From NCBI GenBank assembly GCA_947581865.1, contig CANPWA010000019.1:1-62705 (forward strand): a DNA stretch of 62,705 bases. The letters are read 5' to 3'. Under the pieces are notes generated by a model. It had not been told where the DNA came from, made no database searches, and saw only the letters and a program-made list of their open reading frames with translations. Origin of the DNA: an uncultured Acetatifactor sp. (GTDB lineage Bacteria; Bacillota; Clostridia; Lachnospirales; Lachnospiraceae). Made by a program: the position numbers and the translations under genes. Numbering within the stretch: the stretch's first letter is position 1; the number at the start of each line of letters is the position of its first letter. Shown here one piece after another: positions 7,551 through 16,077 of the stretch.

Positions 7551-9683
7551 ATGGCAATGAGACTGTCCGGGCTGATGTCCGGTATGGATACGGAAAGTAT
7601 TATACAGCAGCTTGTTGAGGCGAAAAGCACGAAACTGAACAAGGCAAAAAAAGCTCAGATCAAGGTAAACTGGCAGCAGGATGCCTGGAAAGAGCTGAAT
7701 ACAAAATTAAAAAACCTTCAGGCGAAGTACATCGGCAACATGCGCTTTTACTCCTCCTACAGCAAGAAAACGACGAAAGTGTCCAATCCCAATGCTGTAA
7801 GCGTGATCACGGGTGAAAGTGCAGTGAACGGCGTACAGTCGCTGCAGATCAAACAGCTGGCGAAAACAGGTTACCTTACCGGCGCGGAACTCAAAAATGC
7901 GTCCGGCAGCAAGGGAGATTACACTGCGCTGACCAAATTGAGCGAACTGGGTGTAGACGGAGAGGGTACCTTTAATGTCAAGACAGGAAACGGTTCTGTG
8001 GATATCCGGGTAAACGGTGATACCACCATTTCCGATGTGCTGACCCAGTTGAAGGATGCGGGACTCAATGCAAGTTTTGACACAAAGACACAGCGCTTTT
8101 TTGTGAGCGCAAAAGAATCCGGCGCAGATAATGATTTCAGTCTCACGGCGCTGGACGGAACCGGAGCGGCAGCACTGTCTGCCCTTGGGCTGCAGGTGAA
8201 TCTGGACGATGATGCCGCATCCAGGGCGGAATACAACACCTTTGCAAGTTATTATGTGAAGGGGGATAGGGCAGCCACCCTTGAAAAAATGCGCTCTTTG
8301 ATCGACAGTGATGTGCAGTCGAGAGTGGACGGATACCTGAGCAAGTATAAGAGTTTACAGGATTCCCTGACGACTGCCCGGAATAAGATCGACGAAATCA
8401 ATAAGAAATATGCGGATGAAGGAAAGACGCTTAAATCTGTCGAGGAGTATCAGAGTGAGCTTGATACAAAGAACGAGCGGATCAAGACATTAGAGGAGTC
8501 CCTGAAGGCAGAGGATTCCCCTCTGACCGATGAGGATAGAGAGCTTGCAGAGAAGGAGCTTGCCGGTCTGAAGGAGGAAGTATCTGCTCTTAATTCGGAA
8601 AAAGCGGATGCGGAGACTCTTGCCAAACAGAACGAGACGGTGACAAATCTGGAGAAACAGGCTGCGGATATAGAGCAGTATGTCAATATAACCACAGCAG
8701 AAGATGGGGAAGGGAATACTACTTACAGTGCAGCTGCCACGGGAAAACTGACGCAGGAAGTGGAAGACCGTTTCTACAATAAGGCTGAGTATGCTTCCCA
8801 GGTAGTGGATGGAACGATTTCTTTAAGCGGCGGCGCTACCAAAGTCAATGGACAGGACGCGATCATCAGCTTAAACGGCGCGGAATTTACCAACAGCACC
8901 AATGTGTTTGAGATCAACGGTCTGACCTTTACCGCGCTCAGCGAGACCGCACCCGGGGAGACGATCACAGTCACCACGCAGAACGATACCGACGGAATCT
9001 ATGACATGATCAAGAACTTCCTGAAGGAGTACAATTCCGTCATCAATGAGATGGATAAACTCTATAATGCAAGTTCTTCCAAAGGATATGAACCTCTCCT
9101 GAGCGAAGAGAAGGAAGCCATGTCCGATACGGAGGTTGAAGAGTATGAGAAGAAGATCAAAGAGTCGCTTCTTCGGAATGACAGCAATCTCTCCTCTGTC
9201 AGCTCAGCGCTCAAGGAAGTAATGGCTGCGGGCGTTATGGTCAACGGCAAGCAGATGTATCTCACCGATTTCGGCATCAATACGCTGGGATACTTTGCGG
9301 CGGCGGACAACGAGAAAAATGCTTATTATATCGATGGAGACCCGGACAGTGAAAACACCTCCGGCAATCCGGATAAATTAAAAGGATTGATATCCAGCGA
9401 TCCGGATACGGTCATCTCCTTCTTCACCGGTCTGGCACAGAATCTGTACGGCAAGATGAGCGATCTGTCCAAATCGGTTGAGGGGTACAGAAGTTTTGGC
9501 AGCTTCTTCGATGATAAAAAGATGAAGTCGGATTATGACAGCTATACGTCCAAAATTGCTGACCTGCAGGAAAAACTCAATGATTACGAGGATAAATGGT
9601 ACAAGAAGTTCTCCAAGATGGAGACTGCGCTGGCGAAGCTGCAGAGCAAGACAAACGCGTTTTCCGGTCTTTTAGGAGGTTGA
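7551..9683 (+). CDS. fliD: Flagellar filament capping protein FliD, long form
   Basis: FliD forms the cap under which flagellin subunits fold at the filament tip. The N-terminus (SGLMSGMDTESIIQQLVEAK) is the FliD_N signature, and the C-terminal region ends with a long helix (LQEKLNDYEDKWYKKFSKM). At 710 residues it is larger than typical FliD (roughly 450-550). The excess includes a predicted coiled coil at about residues 260-380 with strong heptad character and Glu/Lys richness. ATG follows TCAGGAGGTGG. fliS starts 4 nt downstream. Confidence 0.93.
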   Translation: MAMRLSGLMSGMDTESIIQQLVEAKSTKLNKAKKAQIKVNWQQDAWKELNTKLKNLQAKYIGNMRFYSSYSKKTTKVSNPNAVSVITGESAVNGVQSLQIKQLAKTGYLTGAELKNASGSKGDYTALTKLSELGVDGEGTFNVKTGNGSVDIRVNGDTTISDVLTQLKDAGLNASFDTKTQRFFVSAKESGADNDFSLTALDGTGAAALSALGLQVNLDDDAASRAEYNTFASYYVKGDRAATLEKMRSLIDSDVQSRVDGYLSKYKSLQDSLTTARNKIDEINKKYADEGKTLKSVEEYQSELDTKNERIKTLEESLKAEDSPLTDEDRELAEKELAGLKEEVSALNSEKADAETLAKQNETVTNLEKQAADIEQYVNITTAEDGEGNTTYSAAATGKLTQEVEDRFYNKAEYASQVVDGTISLSGGATKVNGQDAIISLNGAEFTNSTNVFEINGLTFTALSETAPGETITVTTQNDTDGIYDMIKNFLKEYNSVINEMDKLYNASSSKGYEPLLSEEKEAMSDTEVEEYEKKIKESLLRNDSNLSSVSSALKEVMAAGVMVNGKQMYLTDFGINTLGYFAAADNEKNAYYIDGDPDSENTSGNPDKLKGLISSDPDTVISFFTGLAQNLYGKMSDLSKSVEGYRSFGSFFDDKKMKSDYDSYTSKIADLQEKLNDYEDKWYKKFSKMETALAKLQSKTNAFSGLLGG

Positions 9684-9687
9684 CGAC

Positions 9688-10074
9688 ATGGCATTACCCA
9701 ATGCTTATGCACAATATAATAACAGCAAGGTGATGACGGCATCTCCGGCGGAGCTTACGCTGATGCTCTATGAAGGTTCCATTAAATTCTGTAACAGAGC
9801 GATCGCTGCGCTGGAGAAGCAGGATGTTCCGGAGGCTCATAGCAATATTGTCAAAGTGGAGCGCATCATAGACTATCTCAGGCAGACACTGGATATGAAG
9901 TATGAGGTGGCGCAGGATTTTGATCGTATCTATAGTTATCTCGGGCAGCGCCTTGTGGAAGGAAACCTTAAAAAGGACAGGGAAGCCCTGGAAGAGGTGT
10001 GCGTTCATCTGCGTTCCGTGAGAGATACCTGGAAAGAAGTGATGCGGATCAATCAATCGAAGGGGACTACATGA
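9688..10074 (+). CDS. fliS: Flagellin export chaperone FliS
   Basis: This 128-residue helical protein binds the flagellin C-terminus and prevents premature polymerisation. The conserved ASPAELTLMLYEGSIKFCN segment near residues 17-35 is characteristic of FliS. It starts at ATG with GGAGG right after fliD, and its stop codon overlaps the next start as ATGA (10071-10074), indicating translational coupling. Confidence 0.95.
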   Translation: MALPNAYAQYNNSKVMTASPAELTLMLYEGSIKFCNRAIAALEKQDVPEAHSNIVKVERIIDYLRQTLDMKYEVAQDFDRIYSYLGQRLVEGNLKKDREALEEVCVHLRSVRDTWKEVMRINQSKGTT

Positions 10075-10547
10075 TGGAGAACTATTTGAGCGTTTTGGAG
10101 GACAGCCTTCGTCAAAAAATACAGGTTTTGGATGAGATATTCAACCTGAGCGGTGAACAGGAACAGCTGCTGAAGCAGGATGATCTGGATCTCGACGCTT
10201 TTGACAGGCTGGTAGAGCAGAAGGATGTGCTGTCGGAAAAGCTGGACAGACTGGATGATGGTTTTGAGTCCCTTTATGCACGTCTTGAGAAGCAGCTGAA
10301 GGAGAACAAGGATATGTACCGTGCGCAGATCGCCGTATTGCAGGAGCTGATCGCCCGGGTTACAGAGAAGACCGTTTCGATCCAGGCGAGGGAGACGCGC
10401 AATAAAGAAATGCTCTCCCGGCAGCTCGCCCGGCTGCGGCAGGGGATCAATCAGAGCCGGCGCAGCTCAAAGGCGGCATATGACTATTACATGAACATGA
10501 GTAACGGCGGCATGGGGATGTCCCAGTTTATGGACCAGAAAAACTGA
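10071..10547 (+). CDS. fliT: FliT/FlgN-like flagellar chaperone
   Basis: The product is 158 residues, all-helical and strongly charged, with heptad-like helices (EDSLRQKIQVLDEIFNLSGE, then LARLRQGINQSRR). Position directly after fliS and the helical pattern fit FliT or a second FlgN-type export chaperone, but the primary sequence is not decisive. The start is ATG at 10071, overlapping the fliS stop as ATGA with AAGGGG upstream. The C-terminus (MSNGGMGMSQFMDQ) is Met/Gly-rich and probably flexible. Confidence 0.7.
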   Translation: MMENYLSVLEDSLRQKIQVLDEIFNLSGEQEQLLKQDDLDLDAFDRLVEQKDVLSEKLDRLDDGFESLYARLEKQLKENKDMYRAQIAVLQELIARVTEKTVSIQARETRNKEMLSRQLARLRQGINQSRRSSKAAYDYYMNMSNGGMGMSQFMDQKN

Positions 10548-10582
10548 TGATCAAAATAATTTAAAATTTTTTCACAGAGCTC

Positions 10583-10609
10583 TAAAGTATTTTGAAACTC
10601 ATCCGATAT
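10583..10609 (+). promoter_or_regulatory. Sigma-28 promoter of flagellin gene 1
   Basis: TAAA at 10583-10586, a 15-nt spacer and TCCGATAT at 10602-10609 match the flagellar consensus almost exactly. Initiation near 10616 would give a leader of about 184 nt, much longer than that of the second flagellin gene. Confidence 0.88.
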
Positions 10610-10757
10610 ATTTAACAAGTAAAGCAAATGAACAACAAGTTCAGAGCTTTCTTTAAAGAAGTGATCGGAGGCTATCCGCACAATAGCAGACGGTTACTGT
10701 AACCACTACCGGGAAGCTGGAACGTGCGAACCGGACGAACGGTAGACAAAAATAACT

Positions 10758-10794
10758 GGCCTCAGGGAAGAGGTCATCAAATTCAAGGAGGAAT
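10758..10794 (+). promoter_or_regulatory. Candidate tandem CsrA-binding hairpins in the flagellin 1 leader
   Basis: Hairpin 1 is GGCCTC / GAGGTC around the hexaloop AGGGAA (10758-10775). After 5 nt, hairpin 2 is ATTC / GAAT around AAGGAG (10781-10794), which presents the Shine-Dalgarno in the loop. GGA in a hexaloop is the CsrA recognition element, and a paired upstream and ribosome-site arrangement is known for Bacillus hag. The second flagellin leader has the same layout with different stem bases. Confidence 0.6.
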
Positions 10795-10799
10795 ATATT

Positions 10800-11612
10800 A
10801 TGGTAGTACAACACAACTTAACCGCAATGAACTCTAACAGAATGCTTGGTCTCACAACTGCAAGCCAGGCAAAGTCCACTGAGAAGCTGTCTTCCGGTTA
10901 CAGAGTAAACCGCGCAGCTGACGATGCTTCCGGGCTCGCTATTTCCGAGAAGATGAGACGTCAGGTTCGTGGTCTTACCCAGGCATCCGCAAACGCACAG
11001 GATGGTATCTCCATGGTGCAGACCGCAGAAGGCGCGCTGAACGAAGTGCATGATATGCTGCAGCGTATCAATGAACTGGCAGTTAAGGGTGAGAACGGAA
11101 CCCTGACTTCTGAGGACCGCGGCTACATCGACAGCGAAGTACAGCAGCTGATGAGCGAGATCGACCGCGTGGCTTCCACTACCACCTTCAACGAGCTGAA
11201 CCTGTTGAACGGCGACTGCTCCAACGGTGTGGATCTGCAGGTGGGCGCAGAGTGCGGACAGCATATCCAGCTTAAGATCAAAGCTATGAACTGCTCTAAG
11301 ATCAGCCTTTCCGGTACCGCTACTACTGCGACCAAGTCCGGTGCACTGAATAAATCGGTTAAGCAGGCGATCAAGAACGTGAACAAGCAGCGTTCCGATT
11401 TGGGTGCGGTACAGAACAGACTGGAGCACACCATCAACAATCTGGACAATGTAGTAGAGAACACCACATCGGCTGAGTCCGCTATCCGTGACACCGATAT
11501 GGCTACAGAGATGGTTAAGTACTCCAACAACAACATCCTTGCACAGGCAGGACAGTCCATGTTGGCACAGGCTAACCAGTCCAATCAGGGTGTACTCGCT
11601 CTGCTCGGCTAA
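10800..11612 (+). CDS. fliC: Flagellin 1
   Basis: This is a 270-residue short flagellin with only the conserved D0/D1 helical parts: N-terminal MVVQHNLTAMNSNRMLG, the SSGYRVNRAADDASGLAIS motif, and a C-terminal helix ending ANQSNQGVLALLG. The LQRINELAVKG segment (residues 87-97) keeps the Arg and Leu positions used for TLR5 recognition in other flagellins. Three cysteines (140, 152, 165) in the short central part are unusual. The first 717 bp appear identical to the second flagellin gene at 13054. A strong sigma-28 promoter and a structured leader precede it. Confidence 0.96.
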   Translation: MVVQHNLTAMNSNRMLGLTTASQAKSTEKLSSGYRVNRAADDASGLAISEKMRRQVRGLTQASANAQDGISMVQTAEGALNEVHDMLQRINELAVKGENGTLTSEDRGYIDSEVQQLMSEIDRVASTTTFNELNLLNGDCSNGVDLQVGAECGQHIQLKIKAMNCSKISLSGTATTATKSGALNKSVKQAIKNVNKQRSDLGAVQNRLEHTINNLDNVVENTTSAESAIRDTDMATEMVKYSNNNILAQAGQSMLAQANQSNQGVLALLG

Positions 11613-11642
11613 TCTCGAAGAGTTCGAAGACACAACAAGCTA

Positions 11643-11676
11643 CCAAAAAGAACCGGTGTTTCACCGGTTCTTTTTC
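11643..11676 (+). terminator. Terminator of flagellin gene 1
   Basis: A strong hairpin (AAAAGAACCGGTG, loop TTT, CACCGGTTCTTTTT) ends in a T-run about 30 nt after the flagellin stop. Confidence 0.93.
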
Positions 11677-11709
11677 TTGCATGAAAATTACTGTGTTGAA
11701 AGTTTGGAT

Positions 11710-12879
11710 TCAGGGCAGGTAACTTATCATTTCCCGGACACGGTGCTTATAGGTGTGGTGTTCTGAAATCCTGCGAAGACCGTTTTGGGCAATGGCGGAC
11801 CGCTCCGCGTCGTGTTTTAGATAATACTCGATCTTATCCGTCAGATCTTTGGCGCTCTCATAAAAGACAAAATCTTCATCCGGTACAAAATGTTTTAAAA
11901 AGTCCTCCTGATAATTGCTCATAAGAAAGCCTCCGGCGCCCATGATATCGAAAGCGCGCAGCGGGATGCCCGACAAAATACTTCTAAGGGAGATGTTCAG
12001 GTTGATCTTGGCATGCCGGAAGACATAGGGGGCAAAATCATAGTAGTCCACGGGGCCGTGATTGGTGCAGCCGCGGAAGCGGACGGAGGAGTCCGGGGTG
12101 TATAGATCCAGCCCGAAACGGGATGCTGTTTGGGAGAGCAGTTCCGTGCGCTCAAGGGAGGTAAGTTTGCGGTTTATCACATACTGCGCAAACAGATACT
12201 CGATGCTTTCCACGCTGTCCGCCCCGGGACGCATGGGCAGGTCTTTTTGCATATCTTCTATAATATGCCTGGGGAGAAGTTCCTGTATGAAATTATATCC
12301 ATACACGGATCTCTGGGCGGCCATCAGCCCTTCCAGATACCCCCTTGTATAGGGAGAAATAGTTTTCATCCGTTCGTAAAACTGATGCTTTTCCGTATAG
12401 AGGGAGCCTACAAAAGCCACGGGATGCCGGTTGCGCCAGCGGGTCTTTTCAAAGGTATTCTCATCCTGCATGGCAGAAAGCCTTTCCACATTTGCCGCCA
12501 TGGGAAGGTAGTGCACAGTCTGAATCCCCGCATTGTGAAATTCCGCGTATTGGGCGGAGTCAAACACAAAGACATAATTGGTAGGATTATTGACGGTATA
12601 GTGATAGAGCCGTACATAGGGGCTGTCATAAATCCAGGATATGTAAGGGATCCCCTCTTTTTTGCACAGGGCGGACACAATGGGAAAATAATTAAAAGAA
12701 AACACAAAGTCCGGATCAAAGCATCCAAATGCTCCGGATAGTTCCTGACGAAGCTGTGCCTCGGGGACTTCTTTTTGATCATGGATGGGATGTTCTTTTA
12801 CCGTGTGCCCCAGATCCCTGAAAGCAGCTATCATATCTTCATTTCCAAAGCTCTTCCAAGTCAACAGTAATATGTTCAT
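11710..12879 (-). CDS. DUF3880/CgeB-like glycosyltransferase between the flagellin genes
   Basis: The 389-residue product starts MNILLLTWKSFGNEDMIAAF (DUF3880-type N-terminus). Its C-terminal half carries the glycosyltransferase group 1 pattern of CgeB-like proteins (INLNISLRSILSGIPLRAFD, then GAGGFLMSNYQEDF). It is probably a cytoplasmic GT-B enzyme adding sugars to flagellin or a flagellin glycan, inferred from its place between two flagellin genes and from two homologs further on (23168 and 24344). It has its own sigma-A-type promoter on the minus strand and AGGAGG before its ATG. Donor and acceptor are unknown. Confidence 0.82.
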   Translation of the reverse strand: MNILLLTWKSFGNEDMIAAFRDLGHTVKEHPIHDQKEVPEAQLRQELSGAFGCFDPDFVFSFNYFPIVSALCKKEGIPYISWIYDSPYVRLYHYTVNNPTNYVFVFDSAQYAEFHNAGIQTVHYLPMAANVERLSAMQDENTFEKTRWRNRHPVAFVGSLYTEKHQFYERMKTISPYTRGYLEGLMAAQRSVYGYNFIQELLPRHIIEDMQKDLPMRPGADSVESIEYLFAQYVINRKLTSLERTELLSQTASRFGLDLYTPDSSVRFRGCTNHGPVDYYDFAPYVFRHAKINLNISLRSILSGIPLRAFDIMGAGGFLMSNYQEDFLKHFVPDEDFVFYESAKDLTDKIEYYLKHDAERSAIAQNGLRRISEHHTYKHRVREMISYLP

Positions 12880-12897
12880 AAAATTCCTCCTGCTATA

Positions 12898-12926
12898 AGA
12901 ATATCAGTATTGGTTCCGGGGTGCAA
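12898..12926 (-). promoter_or_regulatory. Sigma-A promoter with extended -10 for the CgeB-like gene
   Basis: Read on the minus strand: TTGCAC, 17 nt, then TGaTATTCT (extended -10). It lies about 20 nt before the gene start, so this glycosyltransferase can be made independently of sigma-28. Confidence 0.6.
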
Positions 12927-12958
12927 ATTATTTTTTTAAATTTATTGTTATACAACTC

Positions 12959-12985
12959 TAAAGTTTCTTTTGTTTGGACCGATAT
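12959..12985 (+). promoter_or_regulatory. Sigma-28 promoter of flagellin gene 2
   Basis: TAAA at 12959-12962, a 15-nt spacer and ACCGATAT at 12978-12985. Initiation near 12992 gives a leader of about 62 nt. Confidence 0.88.
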
Positions 12986-13013
12986 ATTAGTCAGATAGCA
13001 AAATACAAACAAA

Positions 13014-13048
13014 CCTCCAGGGATGGAGGAGAGAATTCAAGGAGGAAT
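13014..13048 (+). promoter_or_regulatory. Candidate tandem CsrA-binding hairpins in the flagellin 2 leader
   Basis: Hairpin 1 is CCTCC / GGAGG around AGGGAT (13014-13029). The string CAGGGATG matches the core CARGGAUG of the in vitro-selected CsrA site. After 5 nt, hairpin 2 is ATTC / GAAT around AAGGAG (13035-13048), covering the Shine-Dalgarno. Spacing between the hairpins equals that in the flagellin 1 leader although the first stems differ in sequence. Confidence 0.65.
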
Positions 13049-13053
13049 ATACT

Positions 13054-13866
13054 ATGGTAGTACAACACAACTTAACCGCAATGAACTCTAACAGAATGCT
13101 TGGTCTCACAACTGCAAGCCAGGCAAAGTCCACTGAGAAGCTGTCTTCCGGTTACAGAGTAAACCGCGCAGCTGACGATGCTTCCGGGCTCGCTATTTCC
13201 GAGAAGATGAGACGTCAGGTTCGTGGTCTTACCCAGGCATCCGCAAACGCACAGGATGGTATCTCCATGGTGCAGACCGCAGAAGGCGCGCTGAACGAAG
13301 TGCATGATATGCTGCAGCGTATCAATGAACTGGCAGTTAAGGGTGAGAACGGAACCCTGACTTCTGAGGACCGCGGCTACATCGACAGCGAAGTACAGCA
13401 GCTGATGAGCGAGATCGACCGCGTGGCTTCCACTACCACCTTCAACGAGCTGAACCTGTTGAACGGCGACTGCTCCAACGGTGTGGATCTGCAGGTGGGC
13501 GCAGAGTGCGGACAGCATATCCAGCTTAAGATCAAAGCTATGAACTGCTCTAAGATCAGCCTTTCCGGTACCGCTACTACTGCGACCAAGTCCGGTGCAC
13601 TGAATAAATCGGTTAAGCAGGCGATCAAGAACGTGAACAAGCAGCGTTCCGATTTGGGTGCGGTACAGAACAGACTGGAGCACACCATCAACAATCTGGA
13701 CAATGTAGTAGAGAACACCACATCGGCTGAGTCCGCTATCCGTGACACCGATATGGCTACAGAGATGGTTAGATACTCCAACAACAACATCCTTGCACAG
13801 GCAGGGCAGTCTATGTTGGCACAGGCTAATCAGGCAAATCAGGGCGTACTTGCTCTGCTGCAGTAA
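13054..13866 (+). CDS. fliC: Flagellin 2
   Basis: This is a 270-residue flagellin that differs from flagellin 1 at only three residues: Lys240 to Arg, Ser261 to Ala and Gly270 to Gln. By eye the DNA is identical from the start codon to codon 239, then carries several synonymous and nonsynonymous changes in the last 31 codons. This pattern points to recent duplication or ongoing gene conversion with a break near codon 240. It has the same three cysteines. The first glycosylation gene follows 57 nt downstream, after a terminator. Confidence 0.96.
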   Translation: MVVQHNLTAMNSNRMLGLTTASQAKSTEKLSSGYRVNRAADDASGLAISEKMRRQVRGLTQASANAQDGISMVQTAEGALNEVHDMLQRINELAVKGENGTLTSEDRGYIDSEVQQLMSEIDRVASTTTFNELNLLNGDCSNGVDLQVGAECGQHIQLKIKAMNCSKISLSGTATTATKSGALNKSVKQAIKNVNKQRSDLGAVQNRLEHTINNLDNVVENTTSAESAIRDTDMATEMVRYSNNNILAQAGQSMLAQANQANQGVLALLQ

Positions 13867-13880
13867 ACATAAAATATTGA

Positions 13881-13910
13881 AAAAGGGCAGACTGTGTCTG
13901 CCCTTTTTTT
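13881..13910 (+). terminator. Terminator between flagellin 2 and the glycan operon
   Basis: AAAAGGGCAG, loop ACTGTGT, CTGCCCTTTTTTT. It ends immediately before the ribosome binding site of the next gene. I see no other promoter there, so the downstream operon is probably expressed by read-through. Confidence 0.92.
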
Positions 13911-13923
13911 GAAAGAGGTTTTT

Positions 13924-15018
13924 ATGGCAGAAGAAATGTCCTTTGAAGAATTGCAGGGCATAGTTTCCCTGTGCCTGGATGAAATAATGGCGGTCAAGGG
14001 CGAAAACGAAAATCTCCGCAGACAGATAGATAATCTGACTGCGGTTAACCTGGAACTGGGCAATCACATCAGGAAGCTGTATGAAGATTATGAGGAGACA
14101 AAACAGAATATAGCTGCCAGTCTGAAAATTCAGGACATGGGATTGGATAATATGGTTTATGAGCTTAATGATCCGCACATGGATACAAAAAGCATCTATT
14201 ATCCCACATTCTACGAGATAGAGTATACGATCGATAAGATCATACATGAGAGATGCAGCATGGCGCGCTTCGGTGACGGCGAGCTGGCTATCATGGCACA
14301 CAGGAGCCGCCAGAAGTTTCAGCCCTACGATGCCGGATTGGCAGAGCGCTTAAGAACCATCATAAACGTAAATGAGGAGCGCTTTTTAATTGCGATAGCG
14401 GATAATTACGGATCCCTGGCGAAATACAGCCGTGCGGGAAAGAGTGGGATCCGTTCTTATATGACAGAAGAGGTCCGGTTGGAACATCGGGCTTTTTTGG
14501 ATTTACAAAGGGTTTATCACAATGCCTATATCAGCAGACCCTGTGTGTTATATGCGGATTTTGATACCAAAGAGCCGGGAAAAAGATTTGAACGCTTAAA
14601 GGAGATATGGAAGGGGAGAGAGGTTATCATTGTGGAGGGCTCCCAGAGCCGCTTAGGCGTTGGAAACGACTTGTTTGATAATGTCGCACAGCTTTGCCGG
14701 GTGGAAGCTCCTCCGGAAAATGCGTATGAAAAATACGATGCGATATTAAGTGCGGCTCTTTCCTGTGGGAAAGAGGGATGTCTGTATTTGATAGCTTTGG
14801 GACCGACCGCCGGAGTGCTGGCGTATGACCTGTTCCGCGAGGGGTATCAGGCGCTGGATATCGGTCACATTGATCTGGAGTATGAATGGTATCTTCATGG
14901 CGGAGGAAAGCGCTGTGAGGTAAAAGGAAAGTATAATAATGAATATACGGGCGGAGAACTTGTGGAAGACATAGAAGATGCCGATTATCTCGCGCAGATC
15001 GCGGCAACGATTTTTTAG
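13924..15018 (+). CDS. GT-D fold (DUF1792-like) glycosyltransferase
   Basis: The 364-residue protein has a predicted coiled coil at residues 5-65 and a C-terminal GT-D/DUF1792-type domain. Visible family marks are MARFGDGELAIM (about 113-124), the ALGPTAGVLAYDL segment and the final DIGHIDLEYEWYLHGGGKR motif. The best-known member, streptococcal dGT1, extends O-glycans on serine-rich adhesins (established for that family). Here it probably extends a flagellin glycan. ATG at 13924 follows GAAAGAGG. It is the first gene after the flagellin 2 terminator. Confidence 0.8.
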   Translation: MAEEMSFEELQGIVSLCLDEIMAVKGENENLRRQIDNLTAVNLELGNHIRKLYEDYEETKQNIAASLKIQDMGLDNMVYELNDPHMDTKSIYYPTFYEIEYTIDKIIHERCSMARFGDGELAIMAHRSRQKFQPYDAGLAERLRTIINVNEERFLIAIADNYGSLAKYSRAGKSGIRSYMTEEVRLEHRAFLDLQRVYHNAYISRPCVLYADFDTKEPGKRFERLKEIWKGREVIIVEGSQSRLGVGNDLFDNVAQLCRVEAPPENAYEKYDAILSAALSCGKEGCLYLIALGPTAGVLAYDLFREGYQALDIGHIDLEYEWYLHGGGKRCEVKGKYNNEYTGGELVEDIEDADYLAQIAATIF

Positions 15019-15057
15019 TGCGGTATCGTATAACTGCATTCTGATGCGGGCAGGAGT

Positions 15058-16077
15058 ATGGAGATGAAGTATAGTGATTCGGAATTGCTGGAATTAAAAA
15101 GGCTTGCAGAGATATATTGCAGATACAATTATGATTACTGTTATCTTTCCGCAATGTATTATAAAAACAGGACAGAAGGGACCAAAACGATCATTGTAGG
15201 TTCGTCACACGCGATGAACGGTATCGTGGAGAGCGCGTTTGATGAAAGACCGATCAATTTTTCGATTTCCTCTCAGGATCTTTACTATGATTTCCAACAT
15301 ATTCAAAAGGCTGTGAAAGAGGGGGCGCGGGAGATTAAAAACTGTATCATCAACCTGGGGTATTATATGATGTATCAGGATATTTCTCTCAGTAAAAATA
15401 TCGGAAAGTTTATGGTTCCAAGAATATATTTCCCTCTGTTTGGAGAGCCCCATCATTATTCCGGCCCTGTGGAATATGATCGGTATCAGACGCTTTCTTA
15501 TGACAGGGAAAAGTATCCGGAAGCCATTGTGAAAAAGGTCTGCGAGAGTTATTCGCTGAGTGAGTTTATGAAAAACGCAACCTATTATGGTATGTTGAAG
15601 ACCCGTGAACAGAATAGTCTGCTGGCTTGTGCCGGGGGGGCATGGCAGGAGCTGCCGCAGCAAGAAAAGGAATCCCTTGCGATACAAAGGACGGAGGATC
15701 ATAATCACATTAGGACGTATATTGCCTCAAGACAGGAAAACGGGGAGCTGGTGCAGGAGATGGTTTGCTTTCTTGCCCAAAGAAATATCCGGATCGTATT
15801 TGTAATTTTTCCTTTTACAAGTTATTATAATAAATATATTGATGCAGAGTACAGACAGGATATCATAAATGTATTGGAAGGGCTGGAGCAGCCGGTCGAA
15901 TTTTTGGATATGAATGACCTTGACTTGTTTGACGCGCAGGATTTTGTCGATACAGATCATCTGAATGAGCGGGGGGCTTTCAAAGCCAGCTGTGTTTTGA
16001 ATGAGTTCCTGTCATTATACGAGGAGGATAATAAGTGGATATACGGGAGAGATATGCGCAACTGGTTGAAGAACTGA
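15058..16077 (+). CDS. SGNH-like protein, possible acyl-transfer or esterase role
   Basis: The 339-residue product has an N-terminal block TIIVGSSHAMNGI (about residues 43-55) that resembles the nucleophile block of SGNH/GDSL enzymes. A late DTDHLNERGA motif (about residues 300-309) supplies the Asp-x-x-His pair. Such proteins include DltD- and AlgJ/X-like acyl transfer factors. No transmembrane segment or signal peptide is obvious, so a cytoplasmic role in glycan acylation is possible. The 3' end overlaps the next gene by 43 bp. Family-level identification only. Confidence 0.6.
   Translation: MEMKYSDSELLELKRLAEIYCRYNYDYCYLSAMYYKNRTEGTKTIIVGSSHAMNGIVESAFDERPINFSISSQDLYYDFQHIQKAVKEGAREIKNCIINLGYYMMYQDISLSKNIGKFMVPRIYFPLFGEPHHYSGPVEYDRYQTLSYDREKYPEAIVKKVCESYSLSEFMKNATYYGMLKTREQNSLLACAGGAWQELPQQEKESLAIQRTEDHNHIRTYIASRQENGELVQEMVCFLAQRNIRIVFVIFPFTSYYNKYIDAEYRQDIINVLEGLEQPVEFLDMNDLDLFDAQDFVDTDHLNERGAFKASCVLNEFLSLYEEDNKWIYGRDMRNWLKN

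Noticed and set aside
13072..14301. A 409-codon antisense frame over flagellin 2 and the following gene
   Set aside because: It is a shadow of the two sense genes, and the same shadow appears under flagellin 1.
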